Source: Flavobacterium ginsengisoli (GTDB lineage Bacteria > Bacteroidota > Bacteroidia > Flavobacteriales > Flavobacteriaceae). Taken from it: a stretch of 64,000 nucleotides of DNA. Under the pieces are notes generated by a model. The model saw nothing but the letters and a program-made list of their open reading frames with translations. It made no database searches and had not been told where the DNA came from. Below, piece by piece: positions 20,691 through 31,434 of the stretch (the stretch's first letter is position 1; each line of letters starts with the position of its first letter). Made by a program: the position numbers and the translations under genes. The stretch spans positions 1,851,501-1,915,500 of the forward strand of contig NZ_CP121110.1 of assembly GCF_029625315.1 (NCBI RefSeq). The letters are read 5' to 3'.

Positions 20691-20721
20691 TTGTTTTATA
20701 AAAATATAATCTCTAGTTTCG
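20691..20721 (+). promoter_or_regulatory. Promoter of the susC operon
   Basis: TTG at 20691-20693 and TAGTTTCG at 20714-20721 are separated by 20 bases, within the range for Bacteroidota sigma-A promoters. It is the same module as the leftward promoter. The transcript would have a leader of roughly 240 bases before the SusC ATG. Confidence 0.6.
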
Positions 20722-20968
20722 TCAGAGATTAATCTTAAAACTAAGTTAATTATGCAAAAATTAAGGTGATTTTTAATCTTTAAAAAACAAGAAAACAGAA
20801 CTAAACAAGCCGTGTTTAGAGCAAAAACAAAACCTCTTATTTGTATAGAAAACGACTTAATCAACACATAACTAAAAAAAGTAAAATGAATTCCACGATC
20901 AAAAAAGAAATCTAAAACCTACAAACAAGAAAAAAACAATTAAACATTAACCAAAACCAATTTAAAGT

Positions 20969-23900
20969 ATGAAATTATTAACCCAAAAAAAGCCAAGAGA
21001 TTTTCGGATTAAAAATTTATCCAGCAAAGAAATCGGAATAACGGTTCTCTCGTTATTAGTTTTTACATGTCAAGCCTCTGCAGCTTCTTCTATAAATATT
21101 TCGGATAAGAACAAAACGGCGTTGTTTTTTGAAAAAACAGTAAAAGGTACTGTAACAGATCAAAATGGCATGCCTCTTCCTGGTGCGAATGTTACGGTTA
21201 AAGGCTCGTCTAAAGGTGTTCAAACGGATGTAGATGGAAGCTTTGTTATTACAGTTCCTGATAATGCTACAAAACTTGTGATTACTTACATTGGTATGGA
21301 AGATCAAGAAGTAGCTATTGGAACTACTCCTTTAAAAATTGCCATGAAAGAAGCAGGGCAAAAACTAGAAGAAGTAGTAATTGGATACGGAAAAGCAAAG
21401 AAAAAAGACATTACTGGTTCTGTTGCTTCTGTTGGAAAAGACAACTTAAACTTAGGTGGTACTGTTTCAAACGTTGGACAGGCATTACAAGGACGTGCTT
21501 CTGGAGTTCAAGTTCAACAGAACAGTTATGCTCCTGGAACATCTCCTACTATAGTTGTTAGAGGAGGAAACTCTATTACAACATCAAATGCTCCATTATA
21601 TGTAGTTGATGGTTTTATTACAAGTACTGGTGCATCTATTAGTCCAAATGACATAGAAAGCATTCAGATTCTTAAAGATGCTTGCTTCTACTGCCATTTA
21701 TGGTTCAAGAGGAGGAAATGGTGTTATCATGATTACTACTAAAAAAGGAAAATCTGGAAAAATGCAGATTGAAGGTGAAATTTCTGATGGTTTCCAAAAC
21801 ATTATTCAGGAACCATCTCTTTTAACAGGTCAACAATATGCTTCTATTCAGAATGCTATTGCTTGCTGAAAATGGCAGACCTGCAGTTTTCCCTTCAAGT
21901 TTTCCAATTGCCAACACAAATTGGTTTGAAGCGACAACTCGTCCAGGCGAAGTTCTTAATAGAACGTTGACTTTTAGCGGAAGCGATAAAACATCTAAAT
22001 TTTTCTTATCTGGAAATTACTTAAAACAAACTGGAGCAATACAAAACACTGATTTCACAAGATATAGTGTTCGTATTGGTACAGAGAAAAAATTTACAGA
22101 CAAATTAACTGTAGGAGCCAATGTTTATGGAGCTGCAAGTGAAGGACATAATAGTGATTTTGGCGATAATATCTTATCTCCTATGTTTTCTATTCAAACT
22201 GCTCCTCCGGCAATTCCAATTTATAATGCAGATGGTTCATACTACAAATATCAAGGAAAAGATAATGCTTTAGCGCTTTTATTAGAACCAACTGATCATA
22301 CTATTAACAGATTGGTTAATGGAAACATGTTTATGGATTATGAAATCATGAAAGGCTTAACATATCATTTTGGAGCTGGTGCAGAGTGGCAGGAAAATAT
22401 TCAAGGTAAATATACTCCACGTACACTTGTTGCAGGAGCTGCCTTAAATGGTTCTGGATCTGAAGAAAACAAAACCTATTTCAGATGGAGTACAGAACAA
22501 TATTTAACCTATAAATTTAATATCAAAGAGCAGCATGCATTTACTGCAATGATTGGAACATCAAACCAAAAAGATACTTACGAAAGAATGAAAGCTTCTG
22601 GTTCTGGTTTTGCAAATGATGTATTAACGTATTACAATCTAGAAAGTGCTTCTGTTTATCTAAAGCCTGAAACCCAAAAAACAGAAACAAAATTGACTTC
22701 TTATTTTGGTAGGTTAACTTATGCTTTTGACGATAAATATTTAGCTTCATTTACATATAGACTAGATGGTTCTTCTCGTTTTGGTCCAAATAACCAATAT
22801 GGTAAATTCCCTTCGGGAGCAGTTGCATGGAGAATTTCAAAAGAGGCATTTATGCAAAATTTGGAAACCGTTTCTGAACTAAAATTAAGAGTTAGTTACG
22901 GTATTACAGGTAATGATGGAATTCCTGATTATTTATATCTAGCTAATCTTGCTCCTTGGAATGTCACCATTTCTGATGGTTCTTTTGTAGGCGGTACTGA
23001 ACCAAAAAATTTATCAAATCCTGATCTAAAATGGGAACAGCAAGCTCAAGCTAATATTGGTCTGGATATGGGATTCTTTAATGATCGATTGACTGCTACA
23101 ATTGATGTTTACAAAAAGAAAACAACAGATGCTCTTTTGAATGTTCCTGTTGGAGGATGGTGGGGTTTTAATACTCAAACACTTAACTCAGGAACTATAG
23201 AAAATAAGGGAATTGAACTTGGTATTAGCAGTGAGAATTTCAAAAATGATAAATTTTACTGGAGAACTTCACTAAATCTTGCCTATAATAAACAAGAGGT
23301 TGTTTCATTGGCAGAGAATGTTAAAATAATTAGTTACAATACTTCTAATCCAAGCGGTACGGTTTCTGGTCGTGAATTTACAAGATTAGAACCTGGAAAA
23401 GAAATGGGTGTATTATATGGATTTAAATATGCTGGAGTAATAAAAACAGGTGAAACTTATGCTTGCGCAACCTGGTTCTAAACCTGGAGATCCTAAATAC
23501 GAAGATTTAGATGGCGATGGATTGATTACGGCTAAAGACAGAACTTATTTAGGAAATTCTACTCCTCACTACATTGTTGGTTTTAATAATGATTTTAGAT
23601 TCGGAGATTTTGATGTGAATCTGTTTTTCCAAGGCGCTCTTGATTACTCTGTTTATAACATGACCAGAATGGTTGGAGAATCAAGCACAAGTACTGATGC
23701 TTTGAATCGTTGGGTTGCTGGTACAAATGAAAATACTGATATTCCAAGAGATGGTTATTACAAAAGTGCTTATGGTAGTTATGTAAACTCAAGGTTTGTT
23801 GAAGATGCTTCTTACATACGTCTTAAAAATCTATCTATCGGATATTCTATCCCAGAAAGCCTTTTAAAACCAACCAAATTTATTGATAATATAAGACTAT

Positions 23901-24070
23901 ATGCAATAGGGCAAAATTTATTGACAATTACAAAGTATTCTGGAAACGATCCTGAAATAAATGGACACACTACTACTGCTACAGCGCAAAATCTTGGTGG
24001 AGGAATTGATTTTAACTCATTCCCAGCTTCTAGAACGTTTATATTAGGGATCAAAATAGCAATTCATTAA
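20969..24070 (+). CDS. SusC/RagA-type TonB-dependent receptor, three frameshifts
   Basis: This is the outer-membrane glycan importer of the locus. After the signal region comes a carboxypeptidase-like domain (VKGTVTDQNGMPLPGANV). Then come a TonB box-like element, the plug (YVVDGFITSTGASISPNDI, then YGSRGGNGVIMITTKKGK) and a beta-barrel ending GIKIAIH. Three one-base insertions break it, all turning GCTGC into GCTTGC: 21680-21685 (restores ILKDAASTAIYG), 21861-21866 (restores QNAIAAENGRP) and 23461-23466 (restores GETYAAQPGSKPGD). Corrected length is 1032 residues, normal for SusC. It is followed 31 bases later by the SusD partner. Confidence 0.93.
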
Positions 24071-24101
24071 TAGCTTTTTCAATAACATTAAACTTATCAA
24101 A

Positions 24102-25613
24102 ATGAAAAAATATACAATTTTATTGCTTTTACTTGCTGCTGGACTTCAATATTCCTGCAATGAGGATCTTGATCCTACAGTATATAGCAGTTTGACTACT
24201 ACTAATGGATATCAAACCAAATCAGATGCTATTGCCGCAGTTAATTCTATTTACGGCAGACTAAAAGGACCATCTGTGGGTGATAACTTTTCGTATTGGG
24301 CTACAAGACACTTCGCATTAACTGATATTGCGACAGATTTAGGACATTGCCAATTTGGAGGAGATCCTGGCCAATTGTCTTTAGGAACATGGAATTCTGC
24401 AAATGGCTTACTTTTAGAAGATTGGAATGCAATGTATAAATTAATTTCCAATGCTAACAATGCTATTTATTATATCGGAAAGATGTCTTCTGTATCAGAT
24501 ATTGAAAAAGCACAGTTTATTTCTGAGGCAAAATTTTTAAGAGCATCTGCTTATATGGATTTGACTGACTCTTGGGGGCCTGTTGTTTTAATGACCGAAG
24601 AAAACATAGCAAATCCAAGTTACTTAGCGCAGACACCTCCATCATCTGTAGAAGAAATTGACGCTTTCATTATTAAAGACCTTACAGAAATTGTCGCTAT
24701 TTTGCCTGTAAACTATAAAGAAAATGCAATTTATGGCAGTAATGATGTTGGCCGCGCTACAAAAGGTGCTGCCCTTACTTTACTAGCAAAATTATACTTA
24801 CGCAATCACGATTGGCAAAAAGTAGTTACACTTACTCAGCAGGTAATAGATCTAAACGAATATCGTCTTTATCCTTCTTACTTAGGTTTGTTTAAAGAAA
24901 GTAACAAATGGTGTAGCGAAAATATCTTCTCTTCTTTAAGTGATGCTAATACAAACGGAACAGAATTATTAAACCACTTTGGTCCTGTTGATCACCCTGT
25001 AGTTCAAAACAGATGGCAGTATTATACTGTAAACTGGGATTTCTATAACACTTTTGGTGATGAAGATGAAAGAAAACAATGTTTCTTCCCTGAATTTGAA
25101 GGGACAGACGGGTTGCTTCACAAACAAGCGCCTTCATTAGGAGCTCAGCCACCAGCTGGTGAATTTTATATGCCAGACGTTTCTACTAGAAAATATGCCG
25201 ATGATGAAACTACAACATATTACGATGGGCATAGTGTAAATATCCTTCGTTATGCTGATGTTTTATTAAGCCGAGCTGAAGCCTTAAACGAAATAAGCGG
25301 TCCAACTCAAGAAGCGATAGATCTAATCAATCAAGTAAAAGGAAGGTCGCATGCAAAACTTTTGGTTTTATCGGCTCTTACGCAAACTAGTTTAAGAGAT
25401 GCTATTTTACAAGAGAGAGGATGGGAACTTTTCTACGAAGGAAAACGTCGCGCCGATTTGATCAGAATGAACAAATATGATGTTCTGGTAAACGCATATC
25501 ATCTTAGAGTTGGTGAAGCGACTTTAATCAAAATGCCGCAAAACAAATATTACACTTATCCGCAAAGTCAGGTTGACCTTAATCCAAATTTAAGCAACGC
25601 CGACAGACAATAA
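24102..25613 (+). CDS. SusD/RagB-family glycan-binding lipoprotein
   Basis: The 503-residue outer-membrane lipoprotein has a lipobox near residue 19 (LQYSC). The SusD fold signatures are KAQFISEAKFLRASAYMDL in the helical part and a C-terminal GWELFYEGKRRADLIRMNKY. SusD caps the SusC barrel and binds the oligosaccharide. It is intact despite containing two GCTGC sites (for example 24134-24138). A hairpin with a T run follows it, so expression of downstream genes is probably lower. Confidence 0.94.
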   Translation: MKKYTILLLLLAAGLQYSCNEDLDPTVYSSLTTTNGYQTKSDAIAAVNSIYGRLKGPSVGDNFSYWATRHFALTDIATDLGHCQFGGDPGQLSLGTWNSANGLLLEDWNAMYKLISNANNAIYYIGKMSSVSDIEKAQFISEAKFLRASAYMDLTDSWGPVVLMTEENIANPSYLAQTPPSSVEEIDAFIIKDLTEIVAILPVNYKENAIYGSNDVGRATKGAALTLLAKLYLRNHDWQKVVTLTQQVIDLNEYRLYPSYLGLFKESNKWCSENIFSSLSDANTNGTELLNHFGPVDHPVVQNRWQYYTVNWDFYNTFGDEDERKQCFFPEFEGTDGLLHKQAPSLGAQPPAGEFYMPDVSTRKYADDETTTYYDGHSVNILRYADVLLSRAEALNEISGPTQEAIDLINQVKGRSHAKLLVLSALTQTSLRDAILQERGWELFYEGKRRADLIRMNKYDVLVNAYHLRVGEATLIKMPQNKYYTYPQSQVDLNPNLSNADRQ

Positions 25614-25625
25614 AAAAATAATCAG

Positions 25626-25664
25626 GAACAGACAGTAAAACAGTCTGTCTGTTCTTGTTTTTTT
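25626..25664 (+). terminator. Hairpin after susD
   Basis: GAACAGACAG (25626-25635) pairs perfectly with CTGTCTGTTC (25645-25654), followed by a T-rich run. It is probably a partial terminator that separates the abundant SusCD transcript from the enzymes downstream. Confidence 0.65.
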
Positions 25665-25707
25665 ATATAAAAAAGTATTTTTCTGTTTCACAAAAGAAGC
25701 TTTTCAA

Positions 25708-27114
25708 ATGATCAAAAAATTAATATTAAAAGGAAGTTTTATTTTAGTTCTCCTTGCACTGGCAAGCTGCTCTAAAAGCCAAATTATCTCCAATATCAAT
25801 ATTGGCACTCATAGCAACAACGAATTGAAAATTCAAATCGATGTTACTACGAATGACCAAGCTCAGGTATATGCAGAATATTGGTCTGACAAAAAAGGAA
25901 TTGAAAATAAAATAACCTCTCCTATTTCAAATACTGGTTTAAAACATTCCTTGGTACTTTGCAACATAATTCCAGAAACCGATTATAGTTTTCAATTAAT
26001 TACAGTTCAAGACGGAAATAAACAAACTAGTAAAGTTTATACTTTCAAATCTAGAAAACTTCCAGAATGGCTACAGAAACAATTCAAAGCCAATTGTCCG
26101 AAACCAGAATTATTGCCTGAAAATTTCAAAAAAGGCTTTATGCTTTTAGCTAAAAGAGAAACTCCAGGAACAGCTTATATTGTTGATTACAAAGGAAACT
26201 TAAGATGGTATCATACTATTGAAGGAACTGGATTTAAAGTTACTCATTTTACAAAAGAGCAAACCATTCTTTCTATTTTAGGCACAAATGACGAACCAAC
26301 AAGCTACGGAAGTGAAATTCTAGAAATAAATCTTCAAGGCGATACTTTAACCCACATCAAAAAAGGAGAGGGCGATTTGAAGCAGGTTCTTCATCACGAA
26401 ATCATAAAAAAATCGGCTGACGAAATTGTCGCTTTAACTGTTGAGCAAAAAATAATCGATTTGACTTCTATTGGAGGGAAAAAACAAGATACCATCAACG
26501 GAGACGGAATTATAATTTTAAATAAAAAAGGAAAACAGCTTTGGAAATGGAGTGTTTTTGATGATTTAGATCCGTTTAAAGATAAAGATTTACTAAAAAC
26601 CAAAAAGGATTGGACGCATGCCAACAGTTTGAGTTACGATAAAGATGGAAACTTTTTAATTTCTTTCTACAACAATGGCCAGATTTGGAAAATCAATTCT
26701 AAAACTGGAAAAGTAATCTGGAAATTAGGGAAAGGCGGAACTATGAAAATGGCTCCAGATGCTAATTTCTCCCAGGCTCATGCCGCACATATCGATCAAG
26801 AAGGCAGTTTATTATTTTTTGATAATGGAGTCGACATCAAACAATCTTCTGTTTTTGCCTTAAAAGTAGACGAAAAAAACAATGATGTAAAACTTGATTT
26901 TCATATCAAATTACCAAAAGATATTTACAATGACCGAATGGGAAGCGCTTACATGATCAATAAAGACCTCTTTTTGGTTTGTTGTTCTAAAAGACATATT
27001 ACAGTTTTGACAAATAAAAAAGGAATACTTATTTGGGCATTAGAATCTGAAATTCCTCCATACAGAACGATCTTTATTCCTGAAGAAAAACTAAAACCTT
27101 TTCTTCTAAATTAA
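25708..27114 (+). CDS. Arylsulfotransferase (ASST)-like lipoprotein
   Basis: The 468-residue lipoprotein (lipobox LALASC near residue 21) has a Fn3-like N-terminal part and a beta-propeller with repeated 'GxxxW' blades. These include AYIVDYKGNLRWYH, GIIILNKKGKQLWKWSVFDD and GQIWKINSKTGKVIWKLGKG. The segment DWTHANSLSYD carries the His-x-Asn typical of the ASST active site, which moves sulfate between phenolic esters without PAPS. The residue match is suggestive but not proof of activity. Its place in a glycan locus, 13 bases before a cytochrome c gene, is unusual. GCAAGC at 25762-25767 encodes the lipobox and is natural. Confidence 0.8.
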   Translation: MIKKLILKGSFILVLLALASCSKSQIISNINIGTHSNNELKIQIDVTTNDQAQVYAEYWSDKKGIENKITSPISNTGLKHSLVLCNIIPETDYSFQLITVQDGNKQTSKVYTFKSRKLPEWLQKQFKANCPKPELLPENFKKGFMLLAKRETPGTAYIVDYKGNLRWYHTIEGTGFKVTHFTKEQTILSILGTNDEPTSYGSEILEINLQGDTLTHIKKGEGDLKQVLHHEIIKKSADEIVALTVEQKIIDLTSIGGKKQDTINGDGIIILNKKGKQLWKWSVFDDLDPFKDKDLLKTKKDWTHANSLSYDKDGNFLISFYNNGQIWKINSKTGKVIWKLGKGGTMKMAPDANFSQAHAAHIDQEGSLLFFDNGVDIKQSSVFALKVDEKNNDVKLDFHIKLPKDIYNDRMGSAYMINKDLFLVCCSKRHITVLTNKKGILIWALESEIPPYRTIFIPEEKLKPFLLN

Positions 27115-27127
27115 AAAAATAGTACCC

Positions 27128-28129
27128 ATGAAAAAAACAATTCTTATCGGACTTTTTTCAGCATTGTCAATCGCTGTTTTCAATTCCTGCACCAAAACCA
27201 ATTCACAGACTTTAGCATCAAATACAATCGAAGAAGGAGAAGAAGATGAAGGTTACATCACAATTGATACTTCCCAAATTCCAGACGATCAATTTGGAGA
27301 ATCGGTTCGTTATGGAAGAGAATTAATGATGAAAACCGCTTATTACATTGGCCCAAACGGAAAAAAAGGACAATATTTAGGCAATAAAATGAACTGCACG
27401 AACTGTCATCAAGATGCAGGAACAAAACCTCATGCATTCAATTTAATGTCTTCGCATGACAATTATCCACAATATCGCGGACGCGAAAACAAAGTACTTA
27501 CTTTAGCAGAAAGAGTTAATAACTGCATTATGCGTCCGCATTCTGGAAAACCGCTTCCGTTGGACAGCAAAGAAATGGTGGCGTTTTTATCGTACTTTAA
27601 ATGGATCAGTAAATTTGTTCCAAAAGATGGTAATTTTAAAGGAGCCAAAAATTTAGAAATCGAATTTCCAGATGTTGCCGCAAGTCCAGAAAGAGGAAAA
27701 GTTTTATTTGCTGAAAACTGCGCAAGATGTCACGGAAATAATGGCGAGGGAGTTTACAATGCCGACAAATCGGGTTACACCTACCCTCCACTTTGGGGAC
27801 AATACGGTTATCAGCCTGGTTCAAGCATGCATCGCGTAATCAAACAAGCACAATGGCTAAAAAGCAATATGCCTTATGATAAAGTTCAACTAGGAAAACC
27901 GTATCTTACAGACAAAGAAGCACTTGACATTGCGGCTTATGTAAACGACGATTCTGTACATACAAGACCAAACCCAAAAACATTGGATTATCCAGACAAA
28001 ATGGGCAAACCGATTGATTATGCACACAGTCCGTTTAATGATAATTTTACTGAAGAACAGCATAAATACGGCCCTTATAAACCTATTATAGCTTATTGGA
28101 AAAAACAAGGATGGAAAGCCGTTTACTAA
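27128..28129 (+). CDS. Diheme c-type cytochrome lipoprotein, TsdA-like
   Basis: The 333-residue lipoprotein (lipobox VFNSC near residue 21) has two heme-binding CXXCH motifs. One is CTNCH near residue 95, the other CARCH near residue 201. The second domain also has a SSMHRVIKQAQWLKSNMP segment, which resembles thiosulfate-dehydrogenase-type (TsdA) diheme cytochromes. It would act in the periplasm as an electron carrier or oxidoreductase. It sits between the ASST-like gene and the DUF6067 glycosidase with short gaps, so it belongs to the operon. Its role in glycan use is not explained by known polysaccharide loci. Confidence 0.82.
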   Translation: MKKTILIGLFSALSIAVFNSCTKTNSQTLASNTIEEGEEDEGYITIDTSQIPDDQFGESVRYGRELMMKTAYYIGPNGKKGQYLGNKMNCTNCHQDAGTKPHAFNLMSSHDNYPQYRGRENKVLTLAERVNNCIMRPHSGKPLPLDSKEMVAFLSYFKWISKFVPKDGNFKGAKNLEIEFPDVAASPERGKVLFAENCARCHGNNGEGVYNADKSGYTYPPLWGQYGYQPGSSMHRVIKQAQWLKSNMPYDKVQLGKPYLTDKEALDIAAYVNDDSVHTRPNPKTLDYPDKMGKPIDYAHSPFNDNFTEEQHKYGPYKPIIAYWKKQGWKAVY

Positions 28130-28166
28130 ACTCAAAATATACTATTTAACCTGATTATACAATACA

Positions 28167-31100
28167 ATGAAACTAAACCTAAACAACACAACGCTTTTAA
28201 GAAGAATATTGATAATGTGTTTTATCACGATCAGTATTCCTCTAACTGCACAAATTAAATATTCAGACGGAAATGACAGCTGGAATCCGAATCAATTAGG
28301 GAATCACCGTGCTGTAGTTGCTTTTTCTGGTTCAGGAAATGTTGCTAAAACAACGATCGAATGGCGAAGAAGAGACACGAATCCAGAACTTAAAAAGATT
28401 ATTGTTCAAGATGCATCTGGAAAAGATATTCAGAACATAAAAACCGAAAATATCAATAGAGAAAACGGAACTATTTTCTTTGAACCTATTTCGGGAAAAG
28501 GAACTTACTACGTTTATTATATGCCTTATGTTGATGAAGGAACTGCTAATTATCCAAAAGGAATTTATCAGAAACCTGAAGACAAAGCCGATGCAAAATG
28601 GCTTTCTAATATAAAGGCAAACTTAAAAGACAATGCGGCTGTAACAGAAATTCAGAGCGTAAATGCTTTCAATAGTTTTTACCCAATGGAAGTAATTGCG
28701 ACAGCTGCTGAAACTTCGGCTCTTGTGGCAAAAAACAGCGGAAATTCTTTCTTAGTTTTTCCGGAAGACAGAGAACATTCGATCAAATTAAAATCAGATT
28801 TGCCACAAAGATGGATTCAAAAAGGCGTTCAAAACAGCTTTTCTGATACGGCAATGAAAGGTGAATATTTAGCTTTTCAATTAGGCGTTTATGCTCTTGA
28901 AGATTTAAAAAACATAAAAGTAACTTTTACCAATTTAGTAAGTACAACTGGCGCAACAATCGAAGCGAAAGATATCAGCTGTATCAACACTGACGGAACG
29001 AAATATGACGGTAATCCTTTCACCAATACGGTTTCTGTTTCAAAAGGAAAAATTCAAGCAATGTGGTGCGGTATCGATGTTCCGCAAACAGCTGCTGCTG
29101 GAACGTATAACGGAAAAGCAACTGTTATTGCTGATGGAAAGTCAAAAGAAATCAATCTACAAATTACGGTTTCTAACCAAGTAACGAAAAACGGAGGCAT
29201 TGACAGTCCAGAAAAAATGACACGTCTAAAATGGTTAAACTCAACTTTAGCGCAAGAAAATACGGTTATTGCTCCTTATACTCCATTAACAGTAAACAAT
29301 TCTGAAATTGCTTTATTAGGAAGAAAATTAATTTTAGCTCCAAACGGATTCCCTGCGCAAATTCAGACTTTCTTTACTCCAGAAATGACTTCTGTAACAG
29401 CAAAAGCAAATGACGTTTTAAGCTCACCAATTGATTTTCATTTTATTGACGCATCAGGAAAAGAAGTACAATGGAAAAACAACGGTGTAAAATTCACTAA
29501 AAAAGAAGCTGGAACAGTTTCTTGGGAAAGTACTTCTACCTCAAAATCGGTTCAAATGGATGTGAACGCTTCAGTTGAATTTGATGGTTTCGTACATTAT
29601 ATCGTGAAAGTTACAGCTCTTGAAGACGTTACCTTTAACGACATTAATTTCCAAATGCCAATGCAGCCAACATCTGCAAAATACATGATGGGATTAGGTC
29701 AAAAAGGTGGTGATCGTCCTGCAACTTTCGATTGGAAATGGGATGTAGCGCATAAAAATCAAGACGGAGCTTGGATTGGTGCTGTAAATTCTGGATTGCA
29801 GTTTTCTTTGAGAGATGAAAAATATAGCCGCCCTTTAAATACTAATTTCTATTTACAAAAACCTTTATTGTCGCCTACTTCATGGGGTAACGAAAATAAG
29901 GGCGGTATTACCATCACGCCAAACCAAAAATCGGTTCTAGTAAATGCGTACAGCGGTGCTAGAACAATGAAAAAAGGCGATGTTTTGTATTACAACTTCA
30001 ACTTATTGATTACGCCTTTCCATACGATCAATACAGATTTTCAATGGGATACAAAATTTTACCACAAATACAGCCCAATTGATTCAATAGCTAAAACTGG
30101 TGCAACAGTAATTAATATTCACCACGCAAATGCAATCAATCCATATATCAATTATCCTTTTATCGAATTTAAAAAGATGAAATCATATATCGATGAAGCG
30201 CACGAAAAAGGATTAAAAGTAAAAATCTACAACACAGTTAGAGAGGTTTCTAACAAGGCTTATGAGACTTTCGCTCTTAGAAGTTTAGGTCACGAAATCT
30301 ATTCTCCAGGAAAAGGTGGCGGATTCTCTTGGTTGCAAGAACATGTTGGTGACGATTATATCGCTGCTTGGTTTGTTCCTGAAATTAAAGATGCTTGCGA
30401 TTGTAAATAGTGGCATGAACCGTTGGCATAATTATTATGTGGAAGGAATGAATTGGCTGACTCAAAATGTTGGTATTGACGGAATTTATCTTGACGACGT
30501 TGCTTTCGACAGAATCACGATGAAACGTATCAAAAGAGTTTTGACTAAAGATGGGCATCCGGGAATTATCGATTTACATAGTGCGAATCAATACAATAAA
30601 AGCGACGGATTTAATAACAGTGCCAACTTATACATGGAGCACTTCCCGTACATCAATAAATTATGGTTTGGAGAATATTTTGATTATGAGAAAAATCAAC
30701 CTGACTTTTTCTTAACTGAAGTAAGCGGAATTCCGTTTGGATTAATGGGAGAAATGCTTCAAGATGGTGGAAATCCGTGGAGAGGAATGGTTTACGGAAT
30801 GACGAACAGATTGCCTTGGAGCGACGGTGCAGACCCAAGAAACATCTGGAAAGTTTGGGATTCTTTCGGAATTAAAGGTTCTGAAATGATCGGATATTGG
30901 AGCGAAAACTGTCCTGTAAAAACAAACAACGACAAAGTTCTAGCAACGGTTTATAAAAAGAATGGAACGGCTTTAATTTCAATCGCAAGTTGGGCAGATG
31001 CTGATGTAAATGTGAAATTGAATATTGACTGGAAAAAACTAGGAATCAATCCTGCAAAAGCAACTATTACGGCTCCAGAAGTTACCAATTTCCAACCTGC

Positions 31101-31170
31101 AAAAACGTTCACAACAAAAGACGAAATAACTGTTCCTAAAGGAAAAGGATGGTTATTGATTGTTAAGTAA
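28167..31170 (+). CDS. DUF6067 glycoside-hydrolase-like secreted protein, frameshifted
   Basis: The corrected length is 1000 residues, with a signal peptide ending near SIPLTAQ. The N-terminal half is beta-rich. From about residue 620 a TIM-barrel-like catalytic region follows (TGATVINIHHANAINPYIN, DEAHEKGLKVKIYNTVREVS, GIDGIYLDDVAFDR). The pattern matches DUF6067, which is related to GH123-type beta-N-acetylgalactosaminidases; YLDD may carry catalytic acids. The frame breaks at 30393-30398 (GCTTGC). Removing one T gives EIKDAAIVNSGMNRWHN and joins 28167-30410 with 30316-31170. An intact GCTGC lies only 30 bases upstream. Confidence 0.8.
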
Positions 31171-31200
31171 TTAAACGCAACATCAATTACCTCGTCTTGC

Positions 31201-31302
31201 TTGTCATTTCGACGAAGGAGAAATCTCCACAAGAAACTCTACAAAGATTGGTTTTTCGTTGCGGAGCTACTTACGAAGATTTCTCCTTCGTCGAAATGAC
31301 AA
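31201..31302. repeat. Long inverted repeat of the 'TTTCGACGAAGGAGAAATC' family
   Basis: A perfect 26-base inverted repeat (31201-31226 and 31277-31302) encloses a 50-base loop. The stem core TCATTTCGACGAAGGAGAAA belongs to a family of dispersed intergenic repeats common in flavobacteria (family knowledge, not searched here). It lies between the DUF6067 and DUF5107 genes and could form a strong RNA structure. Confidence 0.75.
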
Positions 31303-31334
31303 AAATGCGGAAAACTATGTAACTAAAAATTTAA

Positions 31335-31400
31335 TGCCACAGATTTCACAGATTAACACAGATTAAAAAAAAATCCTTTTAATCTGTGTAATCTGTGGCA
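31335..31400. repeat. 'CACAGATT' hairpin repeat
   Basis: TGCCACAGATT at 31335 and ACACAGATTAAAA at about 31357 both pair with the 3' half, TTTTAATCTGTGTAATCTGTGGCA at 31377-31400 (given by position; core AATCTGTGG). It ends about 35 bases before the DUF5107 start. It is another common intergenic element of this group. Confidence 0.65.
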
Positions 31401-31434
31401 AAAAAAAACAACCACAAAAAACTAGCTCTCCACC

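Larger units (their letters stand above)
20637..20721. repeat. Right arm of the inverted repeat carrying promoter and operators
   Basis: This is the partner of 18273-18356 in reverse orientation. The order operator, operator, T-rich stretch, TTG, TAGTTTCG is the same relative to the downstream operon. One length difference lies in the T-rich stretch and several substitutions lie between the operators. Confidence 0.8.
20290..20968. other. Long intergenic region before susC
   Basis: This 679-base gap contains the right-hand promoter/operator module (20637-20721) and a leader of about 240 bases before the SusC ATG. A minus-strand frame at 20258-20452 (64 codons) shows no recognisable motif and overlaps the CBM9-like start, so I do not call it a gene. 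Nothing else stands out. Confidence 0.5.

Noticed and set aside
18273..20721. Inverted repeat as the ends of a transposon
   Set aside because: There is no transposase between the arms, and the arms consist of operators and promoter elements facing outward, so a regulatory duplication explains them better.
25762..25767. GCAAGC at the start of the arylsulfotransferase-like gene
   Set aside because: It encodes the lipobox LALASC in an intact frame.
31201..31400. CRISPR array
   Set aside because: The repeats here are inverted hairpins, not direct repeats with unique spacers; no cas gene is present.
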